Below, piece by piece: positions 18,655-27,281 of a DNA stretch of 64,000 bases. The translations under genes and the position numbers were made by a program. The stretch's first letter is position 1. Each line of letters opens with the position of its first letter. The notes beneath the pieces were generated by a model. It was not told the origin of the DNA. It did no database searches and worked only from the letters and a program-made list of their open reading frames with translations. The stretch covers positions 62,001 to 126,000 of the forward strand of contig NZ_WKJJ01000008.1 in assembly GCF_009674485.1 (NCBI RefSeq), written 5' to 3'. The DNA comes from Pseudoduganella rivuli. Its GTDB lineage: Bacteria; Pseudomonadota; Gammaproteobacteria; Burkholderiales; Burkholderiaceae_D.

Positions 18655-19326
18655 ATGATCGAACTCAGCAACATCCGCAAGACTTATCGCCAGGGCGGCA
18701 GCGATATCCACGCCCTCGACGGCATTGACTTGCAGGTTGCACCGGGCGAATTCATCGCCGTGATGGGACCGTCCGGTTCCGGCAAATCCACACTGTTGAA
18801 TGTACTGGGCGGACTGGACCGGCCCGACAGCGGCCGCTACCGTCTGGCGCAAGATGAAATCAGCGCCCTCGACGATGACGCCGCGTCCGATGTGCGCAAC
18901 CGCCGCATCGGCTTCGTGTTCCAGTCGTTCCACCTGTTGCCGCGCCTGACCGTGCTGGAAAACGTGTTGCTGCCCCAGCGCTATGCGCGCCACCGCGATG
19001 CACAGGCGCCGGAACGCGCCCGCGCGCTGCTCGAACGTATCGGCCTGGGACAACGCCTCGACCACTTGCCGGGCCAGTTATCGGGCGGACAATTGCAGCG
19101 CGCCGCGATTGCCCGCGCGCTGCTGAACCAGCCGGCCTTGCTGCTGGCGGACGAACCCACCGGCAACCTCGATTCCACCAGCGCGGCCGACGTGATGGCG
19201 CTGCTGCGCGAACTGCATGCCGGAGGCCAGACGCTGGTGCTGGTCACCCACGATCCGGCGATCGCCGCCAGCGCGCAGCGCACCATCCACCTGCGCGACG
19301 GCCGTATTGCCGCCGGCCAGCCATGA
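18655..19326 (+). CDS. ABC transporter ATP-binding protein, MacB/LolD type
   Basis: This 223-residue ATPase has Walker A GPSGSGKST (about residues 39-47), the signature LSGGQLQRAAIARAL and Walker B LLLADEPTG followed by the switch-His loop TLVLVTHD. The size and motifs place it in the LolD/MacB ATPase group, which powers mechanotransmission exporters rather than importers. It is the first gene of a four-gene operon, and its stop overlaps the next start as ATGA. The partner permease is the FtsX-like protein at the operon end. Confidence 0.95.
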   Translation: MIELSNIRKTYRQGGSDIHALDGIDLQVAPGEFIAVMGPSGSGKSTLLNVLGGLDRPDSGRYRLAQDEISALDDDAASDVRNRRIGFVFQSFHLLPRLTVLENVLLPQRYARHRDAQAPERARALLERIGLGQRLDHLPGQLSGGQLQRAAIARALLNQPALLLADEPTGNLDSTSAADVMALLRELHAGGQTLVLVTHDPAIAASAQRTIHLRDGRIAAGQP

Positions 19327-21326
19327 AGCGCCGTCACGTTGCCGTGTTGTGCGCGGCGCCGGCGCTGGCGCTGGCGATTGCCGCCGCCGTCAACCATGCG
19401 GACACCAGCGCCAGCGCCCACGCCACGCCACATACCACCGGTCCCGCACCAGTGCCGGGCGCGGCAAAATCCGAGCCACGGCCGGTCCTGCTGACCGGCG
19501 AAGTGGAAGCGCTGGATTCCCAAACCGTCTTCGTGCCGCCGTCGAACAGTTCGCCGGTGGTGTTGCGTAACTATGTCGCGGAAGGCAGCCAGGTGAAAGC
19601 CGGCGACCTGGTGTTGCGGATCGAGAATGCGGGCGCCACCAATATCGACCGCCTGAAGCTGGACCTGGAAGCGGCCCGCGCGCGCACCGTGCGCGAGACC
19701 GCCAATCTCGACGTGGCGGCGGTCGAGGCGGAAAAGGCGCTGGTCAGCGCGCAGGCCGCGCTGGACAAGGCCAGGGTCGATGCGGCGCTGCCCAAGCAGC
19801 AAGTCTCGGCGCTGAATTACGACCGCTACCAGGCCGAATTGGACCGCGCCACGCGCGACCTGGCGATCAAGCAGGGCAGCCTGGAAAATGCCCGGGCAGC
19901 CATGGCCCGCCGCAAGGAAGACGGCGAACTGGAAGTAAAGAAATTGCAGGTCAACATCGCGTTCCAGGTGGCCCAGCAGGCGCAGTCCGAAGTGCGCGCC
20001 GCGCGCGACGGTATCGTGGTGCACGGTTACAGCCCGTGGCGCGGCGAGCGGCTGGACGAAGGCGCGACGGCATGGCCCGGCAATGCCGCCGGCGCGGTGC
20101 TGGGCGATGGCCAGATGGCTGTCACGGCATGGGTGCTGGAAGCGGACCGTCCCTATCTGCGCGAGGACCAGGCTGTCCGCCTGCGCTTCGACGCGTTGCC
20201 GGGCGTGGCGCTGAACGGCAAGGTCGCCACCATTACCAGTGCACCGGAGGCGCGCGCCCGCTGGGGGCTGGGGCGCTATTTCCGCGTGAAGATCGATTTG
20301 CCGCCGGACCATGGCTTGCCGCTGGCGGCGGGAATGAGCGTGCTGGCCGAGCCGCTGGCGCCACAGCCCGCCGGAGCGGCAATTGCCGCTCCGGCGCCCG
20401 CGCGGGCCGCCGCCGCGCTGACGGTCGAAGGGGAAATCGCGTCGCGACTCACCATGCCGGTGGCGCCGCCGACGATTCCCTTCATCTGGCAATACAAGCT
20501 GGCGCAGCTGGCCCCCGAAGGCATGATGGTGGAAGCGGGCCAGCCCATCGCCGTGTTTGAAGCCGGTGAAGTGACGACCCAGCTGATCTCCCAGCAAAGC
20601 ACGTTGAATGAACGCCAGCGGGCCCTGGACAAATTGCAGCTGGACCAGGCCGAAGCGGAGCGCGCCGGCGCGCTGGCGATCGCCGAGGCGCGCAGCAATG
20701 CGGAAAAGGCCGAGCGCAAGGCCAGCCAGCCGAAGGAATTGATCCGCCGCGTCGATTACGACAAGCTGGTGATCGAACGCGCAGAAAAAGCCGAGTTGTC
20801 CAGGCTGGCGCAAGCCCAGTATGACGCCCAGCAGCGCGCCCGCCAGGGCGAGCGCGCCGGTCTGGTGTCCGAAGTGGAACAGTTGCGGGCCCAGATCGCC
20901 ATCCTGCAAAAGGGCCAGGCGGCATTGACCGTGCTGGCGCCGCGCCGGGGCCTGGTGCTGTACCGGACCAGTTTCAATGGCGAGAAATTCACGCCCGGCA
21001 CGCAGGTCTGGATGGGCCTGTCGGTCGCCACGCTGGCCGATCCGGACCGGTTGTACGTCAACGCCATGGTGCCCGAAGCGCAGGCGGCTGGCGTGCACGT
21101 GGGCCAGGCTGCGCGCGTCACCGTCTCCGGCGCGCGCCAGGCGCTGCCGGCCCGGGTCAGTGCGCTGGGCCGTGTCTTCCACGGCAAGTCGTCCGCGCAA
21201 TCGGCTGTGGTGCGCGATCTTGAACTGCAATTCGACACCCCGCCCAAGGACTTGAAGCCGGGCGCCGCGGTACAGGTGGAGCTGTTGCCGGCCGCCACCC
21301 GGCGCGCAGCGGGTACGCCAACGTAG
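19323..21326 (+). CDS. Double-length HlyD-type periplasmic adaptor (two adaptor modules in tandem)
   Basis: This 667-residue protein has one N-terminal hydrophobic segment (about residues 7-24). Residues about 45-345 form one adaptor module: barrel-sandwich halves around VLRNYVAEGSQVKAGDLVLR and ARDGIVVHGY enclosing a helical hairpin. Residues about 360-660 form a second module with its own sandwich halves (LAPEGMMVEAGQPIAVFEAG and TVLAPRRGLVLY), hairpin and beta-barrel (LYVNAMVPEAQAAGVHVGQ). Membrane fusion proteins are usually 350-450 residues, so this looks like an internal duplication or fusion. It would bridge the MacB-type permease to an outer-membrane channel that is not encoded here. 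Confidence 0.86.
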   Translation: MKRRHVAVLCAAPALALAIAAAVNHADTSASAHATPHTTGPAPVPGAAKSEPRPVLLTGEVEALDSQTVFVPPSNSSPVVLRNYVAEGSQVKAGDLVLRIENAGATNIDRLKLDLEAARARTVRETANLDVAAVEAEKALVSAQAALDKARVDAALPKQQVSALNYDRYQAELDRATRDLAIKQGSLENARAAMARRKEDGELEVKKLQVNIAFQVAQQAQSEVRAARDGIVVHGYSPWRGERLDEGATAWPGNAAGAVLGDGQMAVTAWVLEADRPYLREDQAVRLRFDALPGVALNGKVATITSAPEARARWGLGRYFRVKIDLPPDHGLPLAAGMSVLAEPLAPQPAGAAIAAPAPARAAAALTVEGEIASRLTMPVAPPTIPFIWQYKLAQLAPEGMMVEAGQPIAVFEAGEVTTQLISQQSTLNERQRALDKLQLDQAEAERAGALAIAEARSNAEKAERKASQPKELIRRVDYDKLVIERAEKAELSRLAQAQYDAQQRARQGERAGLVSEVEQLRAQIAILQKGQAALTVLAPRRGLVLYRTSFNGEKFTPGTQVWMGLSVATLADPDRLYVNAMVPEAQAAGVHVGQAARVTVSGARQALPARVSALGRVFHGKSSAQSAVVRDLELQFDTPPKDLKPGAAVQVELLPAATRRAAGTPT

Positions 21327-21340
21327 CCTTGAACCAGTCC

Positions 21341-22585
21341 ATGTCCATGCCCCGTTCCCCTGCCGCGCGCGCGGCCATCGCCGCCACGCTGGCGGCAAGC
21401 GTGACCCTCCCCGCAGCCTTGCTGTCCGGTTGCGACGCCGCCTCGTCCACCGTGGCCAGTCCCAGCGAAACCCTGGCCGCGCGGGCGTGGAGCGAAACCC
21501 TGGAAGCGGACGGCGAAATCAAGGCTGCCGCCAGCACGCCGCTGGCCGTGCCCGGCAGCGGCTGGAGCAGCCGGGTGCTGGTGGACATGCTGGCCGACGG
21601 CAGCAGCGTCAAGAAGGGCCAGGTGGTCGCCCGTTTCGACGCGCCGCAGGCACGCATGGAACTGACCCAGGCCGAATACGAGCTGGTGCGCAAGACGCTG
21701 GCCGAGGAAACCAGCCGCCAGAGCGCCGCGGTCGAGCGCAGTGTGCTGGCCGGCGAACGCGCCAAGGTCGATGACGATCTCGGCCTGAGCCAGCGTTATG
21801 CGCGCGTCGATCTCAGCATCTTCAGCAAGAACACCATCCTCGATGCGCTGGCCGACGTCGGCTTCCTCACCAACAAGCGCGGCTACCTGGAGTGGAAAGG
21901 CGGCCAGGTGCAGGCGCGCACCGCGGCGCAAGAGGCGGTGCTGCACTCGCAGCGCGGCAGCGTGATGCAGACCGCCGCGCAAAAACGGCAAAGCCTGGAG
22001 TCGCTGGAACTGGTCGCGCCGCACGACGGCGTGTTCTTGCTGGCGGCGCGCTGGGACGGCGCCAAGGCACAGGTCGGCGCGCCGCAGATGGCCGGCGCGG
22101 AATTCGGCATGCTGCCCGATCTCGACCAGCTGGTGGCGCATTTCACCGTGGCCGAAGGCCAGGCTTACGGGCTCAAGCCGGGCTTGCCAGTGCGGGTACG
22201 CCTGGCCGGCACCGGGACGGAACTGGATTTGACCGTGACCAAGGTCGGCAACAGCGCCGGCACCATTTCGCCCGAGTCGCCCGTGAAGTACAGCGATTTC
22301 GACGCCGCCATTGCCAACGAGACCGCGCGCCGGCTGGGCCTGAAACCGGGCCAGGCGCTGCATGGCACGGTGCGGCTGGTGGCGCGCGCATCGGCGCTGA
22401 CCGTGCCGAACATCGCCGTGGTGCAGGATGGCGCCAGCTACGCGGTGTATACCGACGACGCCGGCCGGCAAGTCAAACACCAGGTCGAACTGGGCCTGCG
22501 CGGCCCGGTCCGCAGTGAAATCAAAGGCGGCCTGGCGCCCGGCGCGCGCATCCTGCTGCTGCCGCCAACGGAAAAGAAAACGTGA
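21341..22585 (+). CDS. HlyD-type adaptor lipoprotein
   Basis: This protein of about 414 residues starts at ATG 21341; a TTG at 21329 is an alternative start. Its signal sequence ends in the lipobox LLSGC, so it is probably a lipoprotein. A barrel-sandwich half (GWSSRVLVDMLADGSSVKKGQVVARFD), a long helical hairpin, a second half (LELVAPHDGVFLLAARWDG) and C-terminal beta domains follow. It is the second adaptor gene of the operon and ends overlapping the permease start as TGATG. The likely role is assembly of a tripartite pump with the preceding double adaptor. Confidence 0.87.
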   Translation: MSMPRSPAARAAIAATLAASVTLPAALLSGCDAASSTVASPSETLAARAWSETLEADGEIKAAASTPLAVPGSGWSSRVLVDMLADGSSVKKGQVVARFDAPQARMELTQAEYELVRKTLAEETSRQSAAVERSVLAGERAKVDDDLGLSQRYARVDLSIFSKNTILDALADVGFLTNKRGYLEWKGGQVQARTAAQEAVLHSQRGSVMQTAAQKRQSLESLELVAPHDGVFLLAARWDGAKAQVGAPQMAGAEFGMLPDLDQLVAHFTVAEGQAYGLKPGLPVRVRLAGTGTELDLTVTKVGNSAGTISPESPVKYSDFDAAIANETARRLGLKPGQALHGTVRLVARASALTVPNIAVVQDGASYAVYTDDAGRQVKHQVELGLRGPVRSEIKGGLAPGARILLLPPTEKKT

Positions 22586-23820
22586 TGAACCGGGCACTGT
22601 TATTGGAAGCCGTCGCCGAACTGCGGAGGCGGCAATTGCGCACCGGCCTGACGCTGCTGGGCATGATCTTTGGCGTCGGCGCCATCGTCGCCATGCTGGC
22701 CGTGGGCGAAGGCAGCAAGCGCGAGGCGCTGCGGCTGGTGGCCGAACTGGGGCTGGACAATGTGCTGGTCGAGAGCAAGGCGATCGAAACCGAGCAATTG
22801 AAGGACATCCGGGCCCGCTCGCTGGGCTTGTCGGCCGCCGACGGCATGGCGGTACTGGCCGTGGTACCGGGCGCGCGGTCGGTGGCATTGAAAAAGGAAA
22901 TCAAGGCCGAGCAACTGGTGGTGGGCGACCAGGTGGCCAGCGGGCGCGCATTTGCCGTATCGCCGGCCTATGCGGAACACAGCGGCCTGACGCTGAAGGA
23001 AGGCCGCTGGCTGGCCCCGGACGATGGCGCCACGCTGGCGCCGGTGTGCGTGCTGGGCGCCCGCCTGGCGCGCACGCTGTTCGGTGCGGCGCCGGCAGTC
23101 GGGCAACGGCTCAAGCTGAACCACGTGTGGCTGCAAGTGGTGGGCGTGCTGGCCGACCGCGCGCAAAACAAGGCGGAGTTCGAAGGCGTCAAGCTGGGGC
23201 TGGACGACGAGCGCCTGTTCGTTCCGTGGGAAACAGGCCGCGCCCGTTTCAGCTTCAAGCGCATCGAAGACGAAGTCGATGGCATCAGCGTGCGGCTGGA
23301 CGGCAAAGTGGCGCCGGACAGCGCGGCCCGCGTGCTGCAGGCGCTGATCAGCCAGCGCCATGGCGGCGCCGACGACACCAACCTGATCGTGCCGATGGGC
23401 TTGTACCGGCAAAACCAGCAAACGCAGCGCATTTTCACCATCGTCATGAGTTCGATCGCGGCGGTGTCGCTGCTGGTGGGCGGCATCGGCATCATGAACA
23501 TCATGCTGGCCAATGTGCTGGAACGGCGCCGCGAAGTGGGCTTGAAACGGGCGCTGGGCGCGCGCCGGCGCGACGTGGTGGAGCAATTCCTGGCCGAAGC
23601 GCTGGTGATTGCCGTCACTGGCGCGCTGCTGGGCATCGTCCTTGGCGCGGTGGCCGCTTACAGTATTGCCGCGCTGGCGGGATGGTCGGTGGCGTGGTCG
23701 CCACTGAGTCTGCTGCTGGCCGTGCTGCTGTGCGTGGCGGTCGGGCTGGCGTTTGGCGTCTATCCGGCCCGCCAGGCGGCCGCGCTGGACCCGATCGCGG
23801 CGTTGCGCAGCGACGGCTAG
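22585..23820 (+). CDS. ABC transporter permease, MacB/FtsX type
   Basis: This 411-residue membrane protein has TM1 near residues 20-40 (LTLLGMIFGVGAIVAMLAVGEG), a large MacB-like periplasmic domain, and three TM helices in the C-terminal FtsX domain (VSLLVGGIGIMNIMLANVLERRREVG, then two more). The signature ERRREVGLKRALGARRRDV is typical of MacB/LolCE permeases. It lacks a fused ATPase, unlike E. coli MacB, and uses the separate ATPase of the operon. It converges with the TorF-like porin gene across only 19 bp with no clear terminator. Confidence 0.93.
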   Translation: MNRALLLEAVAELRRRQLRTGLTLLGMIFGVGAIVAMLAVGEGSKREALRLVAELGLDNVLVESKAIETEQLKDIRARSLGLSAADGMAVLAVVPGARSVALKKEIKAEQLVVGDQVASGRAFAVSPAYAEHSGLTLKEGRWLAPDDGATLAPVCVLGARLARTLFGAAPAVGQRLKLNHVWLQVVGVLADRAQNKAEFEGVKLGLDDERLFVPWETGRARFSFKRIEDEVDGISVRLDGKVAPDSAARVLQALISQRHGGADDTNLIVPMGLYRQNQQTQRIFTIVMSSIAAVSLLVGGIGIMNIMLANVLERRREVGLKRALGARRRDVVEQFLAEALVIAVTGALLGIVLGAVAAYSIAALAGWSVAWSPLSLLLAVLLCVAVGLAFGVYPARQAAALDPIAALRSDG

Positions 23821-23839
23821 TGCGTCACCTGGTGTTCCG

Positions 23840-24556
23840 CTAAAACATGCGGCTGATGCCGAGCACCACTTCGTGCGTGGTGCGGGGGTCGCCGCCGTAG
23901 TCATACACGCCGCCGGTCTTGCGCTTGCGCGCCGCATCGAACGACAGTTCGGCGCGCCAGTCATTCCATCCGCCCTGCACGCCCAGCCGCACGTCATGGC
24001 GGCCGATCATGGCGCCCGGCGCCGCATGCACGGAACCCAGGTAACCGATATGCCAGAATGCGCGCAGCCGCATACCGGGTAAATGGGAAACATCGGGCAA
24101 GTCCTTGCCGCCATTGACTTCACCATACCAGGTGCGGGTGCCGAGGCCGAGGTAATCGGGCGCATAGGAAAGGCGGGCGCTGACATTGTCCAGCGCCACG
24201 CCGCCCGTCACTTCATTGAAATGCCAGCCCGGCCGCTGCGGAAAGGCATAGCGCGACACGCCGGCTTCCCAGCTCACGCCGGACGCCAGTTGCCGCGCAT
24301 AGCCCGCATACCCGAGCCACTGCGCACTGCGGCCGGTGGCGCCGCTAAGCTGGGCGGAAATCACCTGTCCGCCCGCGTACCAGCCATCCGCGCCATCGTA
24401 GTTGACGGCCAGGCGCGGCGCGGCCTTGCCGGAGCTGAGGCTGATCCCCCGGTACAAATAATCCGAGACAATGCCGGCGCTGCCGCTCAGCTGGGCATGC
24501 GCGGCGGAACTGCTCAACAGGAGGATGGCGCACAGGCATGCGCGCGCGTCAGCCAT
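23840..24556 (-). CDS. TorF-family putative porin (TIGR02001-like)
   Basis: This 238-residue protein has a signal peptide (ending SAAHA) and a mature start LSGSAGIVSDYLYRGISLS, the recognisable N-terminus of the TorF/gcw_chp family of small outer-membrane beta-barrels. It ends in a C-terminal Phe (ISRMF), as outer-membrane proteins often do. It is the last gene of the ECF operon, 3 bp after the subtilase stop, so expression probably follows the sigma factor. Transport specificity is unknown. Confidence 0.87.
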   Translation of the reverse strand: MADARACLCAILLLSSSAAHAQLSGSAGIVSDYLYRGISLSSGKAAPRLAVNYDGADGWYAGGQVISAQLSGATGRSAQWLGYAGYARQLASGVSWEAGVSRYAFPQRPGWHFNEVTGGVALDNVSARLSYAPDYLGLGTRTWYGEVNGGKDLPDVSHLPGMRLRAFWHIGYLGSVHAAPGAMIGRHDVRLGVQGGWNDWRAELSFDAARKRKTGGVYDYGGDPRTTHEVVLGISRMF

Positions 24557-24559
24557 ACG

Positions 24560-25852
24560 CTATGGCGTGCGCACGTAGTTTGCAGCGCTGGTAGAAGTGT
24601 TGGCAGGCGTGCATCCGCATGTACATTTTCCGGTGAAGCGCGTGACGGTCGCGCATAAATCGAGACTGGTGGCGCCTGTCACCAGGCTGTCGCGCAACTC
24701 GGTCAGCGGCATGCGCGGTTTCAGCTCACTCAGCACGGCCATCATGCCAGAGACATGTGCGGCTGCATAGGAGGAGCCCGATACCATACCCCAGCGCGCG
24801 CCCGTCATCGTGGTCGGAATGTCGCGGCCCGGCGCCGCCAGGACATTACCTGCGTGCGGCATGGCGCCTTCCGCCGCCACCGCGAACACGCCCGGATACG
24901 ACGCGGGAAAACCGCCGTCGGTGCGCGTGGGATCGAACGCGCCCACCACCCGTATGCCCCGTGCGCGGGCCACGTCGATCAATTGCTGCAGCAGGCGGTC
25001 ATCCGGGCCGGACAAGCTCATGTTGATCACTTGCGCGCCATGCAGCAGCGCGTAATTCAGCGCCTTCCCCAGCGTAAAACTGTTGCAGCGGGTGGCGCCA
25101 TCGGGCGACTGCCAGCATGCGCGCAGCGCCATCAGCCGCGCGCCGGGCGCCACGCCTTCGATGCCGACGCCGTTGCCCGCATGGGCGGCGATCACCCCCG
25201 CGACCGCGGTGCCATGGGTTTCACTGGCATAGCGCTGGCCATCGACAAAGTTTTCCTTGATCGCCACCTGCCCCGCCAGGTCCGGATGGTCGGTTTCGAT
25301 GCCGCTGTCGACCACCGCCACCAGCACTTTGCGTCCCGTGGCGACTTTACGCACTTCCGTCAGTTGCCATGGCTGCGCGGCCGGCTGCACGGGATACAGC
25401 GGATCGCTGCCCGCCTGCGCCGAATAGCTTTGCACGGGCTGCGCCCATTTCACACGGGCGTCATGCGCCAGCGCTTCCAGCACCGGGGCGCTGGATTGTC
25501 CCGGCGCCAGTTGCATGCGGTAGCAATCGACATTCAGCGCGGGCATGGCCCAGTCTTCCACCAGCGCCAGCCCGTGTTCGCGCGCCAGCGCCTCGGCAAT
25601 GCGGCGGCGCGCCGCACGTGCGGCGTCGTCGCGGTAAGTCGCGCCGTGGTAGCCGTCCGGGCGGAAGTGCGGCGCGGGCAAATGCAGCATGACGAGGATG
25701 TCGCGTGAAGCCTGTTCCTCCGGCTGCACGGCCGGAACAACCGGTGCACTTGGCGGAACGGGGGATGCCGTTTGCGCCACCGCCACCCCGGAAAAGAGCC
25801 ACGCGGCCAGGCCGGCGGCCAGCAGCGGCCCTGCCGCGGCCACGGAGTTCAC
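24560..25852 (-). CDS. Exported subtilisin-like serine protease (S8) with altered oxyanion-hole residue
   Basis: This 430-residue protein has a signal peptide (about residues 1-26, ending GVAVA) and a prodomain-like region (about 50-140). The S8 catalytic domain has Asp182 (VAVVDSGIETDHPD), His213 (THGTAVAGV) and Ser361 (SGSSYAAAHVSG). The position normally held by the oxyanion-hole Asn of the AAGN motif reads GAFD, placing Asp307 there; an Asn-to-Asp change at that place is known in proprotein convertase 2. It overlaps the anti-sigma gene by 4 nt (ATGA). It could be a processing protease acting on envelope proteins, perhaps including the anti-sigma factor. Confidence 0.93.
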   Translation of the reverse strand: MNSVAAAGPLLAAGLAAWLFSGVAVAQTASPVPPSAPVVPAVQPEEQASRDILVMLHLPAPHFRPDGYHGATYRDDAARAARRRIAEALAREHGLALVEDWAMPALNVDCYRMQLAPGQSSAPVLEALAHDARVKWAQPVQSYSAQAGSDPLYPVQPAAQPWQLTEVRKVATGRKVLVAVVDSGIETDHPDLAGQVAIKENFVDGQRYASETHGTAVAGVIAAHAGNGVGIEGVAPGARLMALRACWQSPDGATRCNSFTLGKALNYALLHGAQVINMSLSGPDDRLLQQLIDVARARGIRVVGAFDPTRTDGGFPASYPGVFAVAAEGAMPHAGNVLAAPGRDIPTTMTGARWGMVSGSSYAAAHVSGMMAVLSELKPRMPLTELRDSLVTGATSLDLCATVTRFTGKCTCGCTPANTSTSAANYVRTP

Positions 25853-26544
25853 GGCTTCGCTCCCGCGCCCAGCGGCTCGGCCAGCCGCACGGCGGGATCG
25901 GCGCGCAGCGCCGCCAGCAATTGCGCCCGGTGCGCCGTGTCCACGTCGACCAGATACGCGCCGGCCACGGTGGGGCCGTCGACGATGCGGCCGCCGGACG
26001 CCTGCAGCAATTGCTGCACGTGCTCGAGGCGCGCATCCGGCTGGAACATCACCACCACGTCCGGCGCGGCCGCCGTGCCGCTGCCCAGCGCCCGGTAGGC
26101 GGGGTCAAGGCTGCCACCGGCCGGCGCCAGCGACACACCGAGGCCGATGATGACGGCAAACTGCGCGGCCAGCGCCCAGTTGCGCCAGCCACCGCCGTCA
26201 AACACATCCGTCACGCGCCGCCACCAGTTGCGCAGCGCCAGCGGCGCCGCCGCACTCGCCGCTTGGGATCGCATGGCTGACGGCGCGGCTTCCTGCGCGG
26301 CGCCATCGAGCCGCGGCATCAGCCGCGCCAGCGCCGCCTCGGCGTCCAGCCCGTCCGGCAACGCCGGTTCGGCCGCGATCACGCGGCGCTCCAGCGCCAC
26401 ATCGGCGCGGCAGGCGGCGCACGTCTCGAGGTGCCGGCCCACCATGGCATGTTCACCGGCGGACAGCGTACCCGCCGCATACCACGGCAATAGCTGCTGC
26501 ACCGCCAGGTGCTCTTGTTCGTTGGACAATGGTTGCGGGTTCAT
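25849..26544 (-). CDS. Membrane anti-sigma factor with zinc finger and a subtilisin-prodomain-like periplasmic domain
   Basis: This 231-residue protein starts at ATG 26544, overlapping the sigma-factor stop. The N-terminal part holds a zf-HC2-type zinc site (His38-x3-Cys42-x2-Cys45), which binds the sigma factor in this family. One transmembrane helix lies at about residues 122-140. The periplasmic part, about 162-224, includes PDVVVMFQPDARLEHVQQLL and DPAVRLAEP, and reads like an inhibitor I9/subtilase prodomain (a VxF start, a variable turn, and an ending in a VxxxEP pattern). Because the next gene encodes a subtilase, the two may interact directly. The zinc-finger assignment is firm; the prodomain resemblance is my inference. 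Confidence 0.85.
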   Translation of the reverse strand: MNPQPLSNEQEHLAVQQLLPWYAAGTLSAGEHAMVGRHLETCAACRADVALERRVIAAEPALPDGLDAEAALARLMPRLDGAAQEAAPSAMRSQAASAAAPLALRNWWRRVTDVFDGGGWRNWALAAQFAVIIGLGVSLAPAGGSLDPAYRALGSGTAAAPDVVVMFQPDARLEHVQQLLQASGGRIVDGPTVAGAYLVDVDTAHRAQLLAALRADPAVRLAEPLGAGAKP

Positions 26545-27119
26545 TCTGTTGCTTCCATATGGCGTGACAGCATGGCTTTCAATCGCTGGCGCGCGTGGAA
26601 CATGCGCGTCTTGACCGTATTGACGGGGCATCCCATGGTGTCGGCAATTTCCTGGTACGCCATGTCGTGAAAATAAGTGAGGCTGACCACCATGCGCTGC
26701 TCCAGCGGCAAGGCGTTCAGCGCGGCGCTGACGCCCTGCTGCAATTGTTTGCCGGCCAGCGCATGGTCCGGTTCGAACTCCGGCCCGCCCTGCTGTTCCA
26801 CTGTGGATTCCACCGGTTCATCCAGGCCGCGCAGCGCTTTCAGCGCCTGGCGGTAAGCGATGCCGAAAATCCACGTCGACACCTTGCTGCTGCCGTCATA
26901 CGTCAGGGCCTTTTGCCACACCACCAGCATCGTGTCGTTGATGATTTCTTCCATCAGCGGCACATTGCGCGTCATGCGGCCCAGGAAACGCGCCAGCCGG
27001 GGAAAATATACACGGTACAGTTCCTGAAAAGCGTGACGGTCCCCCCGGCCGACGCACGCGACCAGCCGCGCGTCGCCGTCTCCGGCCTCCGGACTTCCCG
27101 CTCCCCAGCTTTTCCGCAT
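26541..27119 (-). CDS. ECF sigma factor (sigma-70 family)
   Basis: This 192-residue protein has region 2 (about residues 25-90: AFQELYRVYFPRLARFLGRMT and STWIFGIAYRQALKALRG) and region 4 (about 135-185: QRMVVSLTYFHDMAYQEIADTM and VNTVKTRMFHARQRLK). The ATG at 27119, 9 nt after a GGGAG ribosome binding site, is preferred over the upstream extension to 27206. It is the first gene of a four-gene operon with its anti-sigma factor, a subtilase and a porin-like protein, and probably transcribes that operon itself. The inducing signal is not visible. Confidence 0.94.
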   Translation of the reverse strand: MRKSWGAGSPEAGDGDARLVACVGRGDRHAFQELYRVYFPRLARFLGRMTRNVPLMEEIINDTMLVVWQKALTYDGSSKVSTWIFGIAYRQALKALRGLDEPVESTVEQQGGPEFEPDHALAGKQLQQGVSAALNALPLEQRMVVSLTYFHDMAYQEIADTMGCPVNTVKTRMFHARQRLKAMLSRHMEATE

Positions 27120-27281
27120 GCAGCAATTCTCCCTTGTCGCCGTCAATACCCGTTCAGCGCAGAAAGGTTCAATAGCGCCGCACAATTTTAACGCTGACCG
27201 GTGCAATGTTCCTCACATGCTTATGGACAACATGCCGTACGGCACGACACAATGGCTTGTCGCCACTCTCCCGATGCCACC

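Noticed and set aside
18981..22888. Long minus-strand frames opposite the exporter operon
   Set aside because: The plus-strand genes have full domain sets and translational coupling. The minus-strand frames have none.
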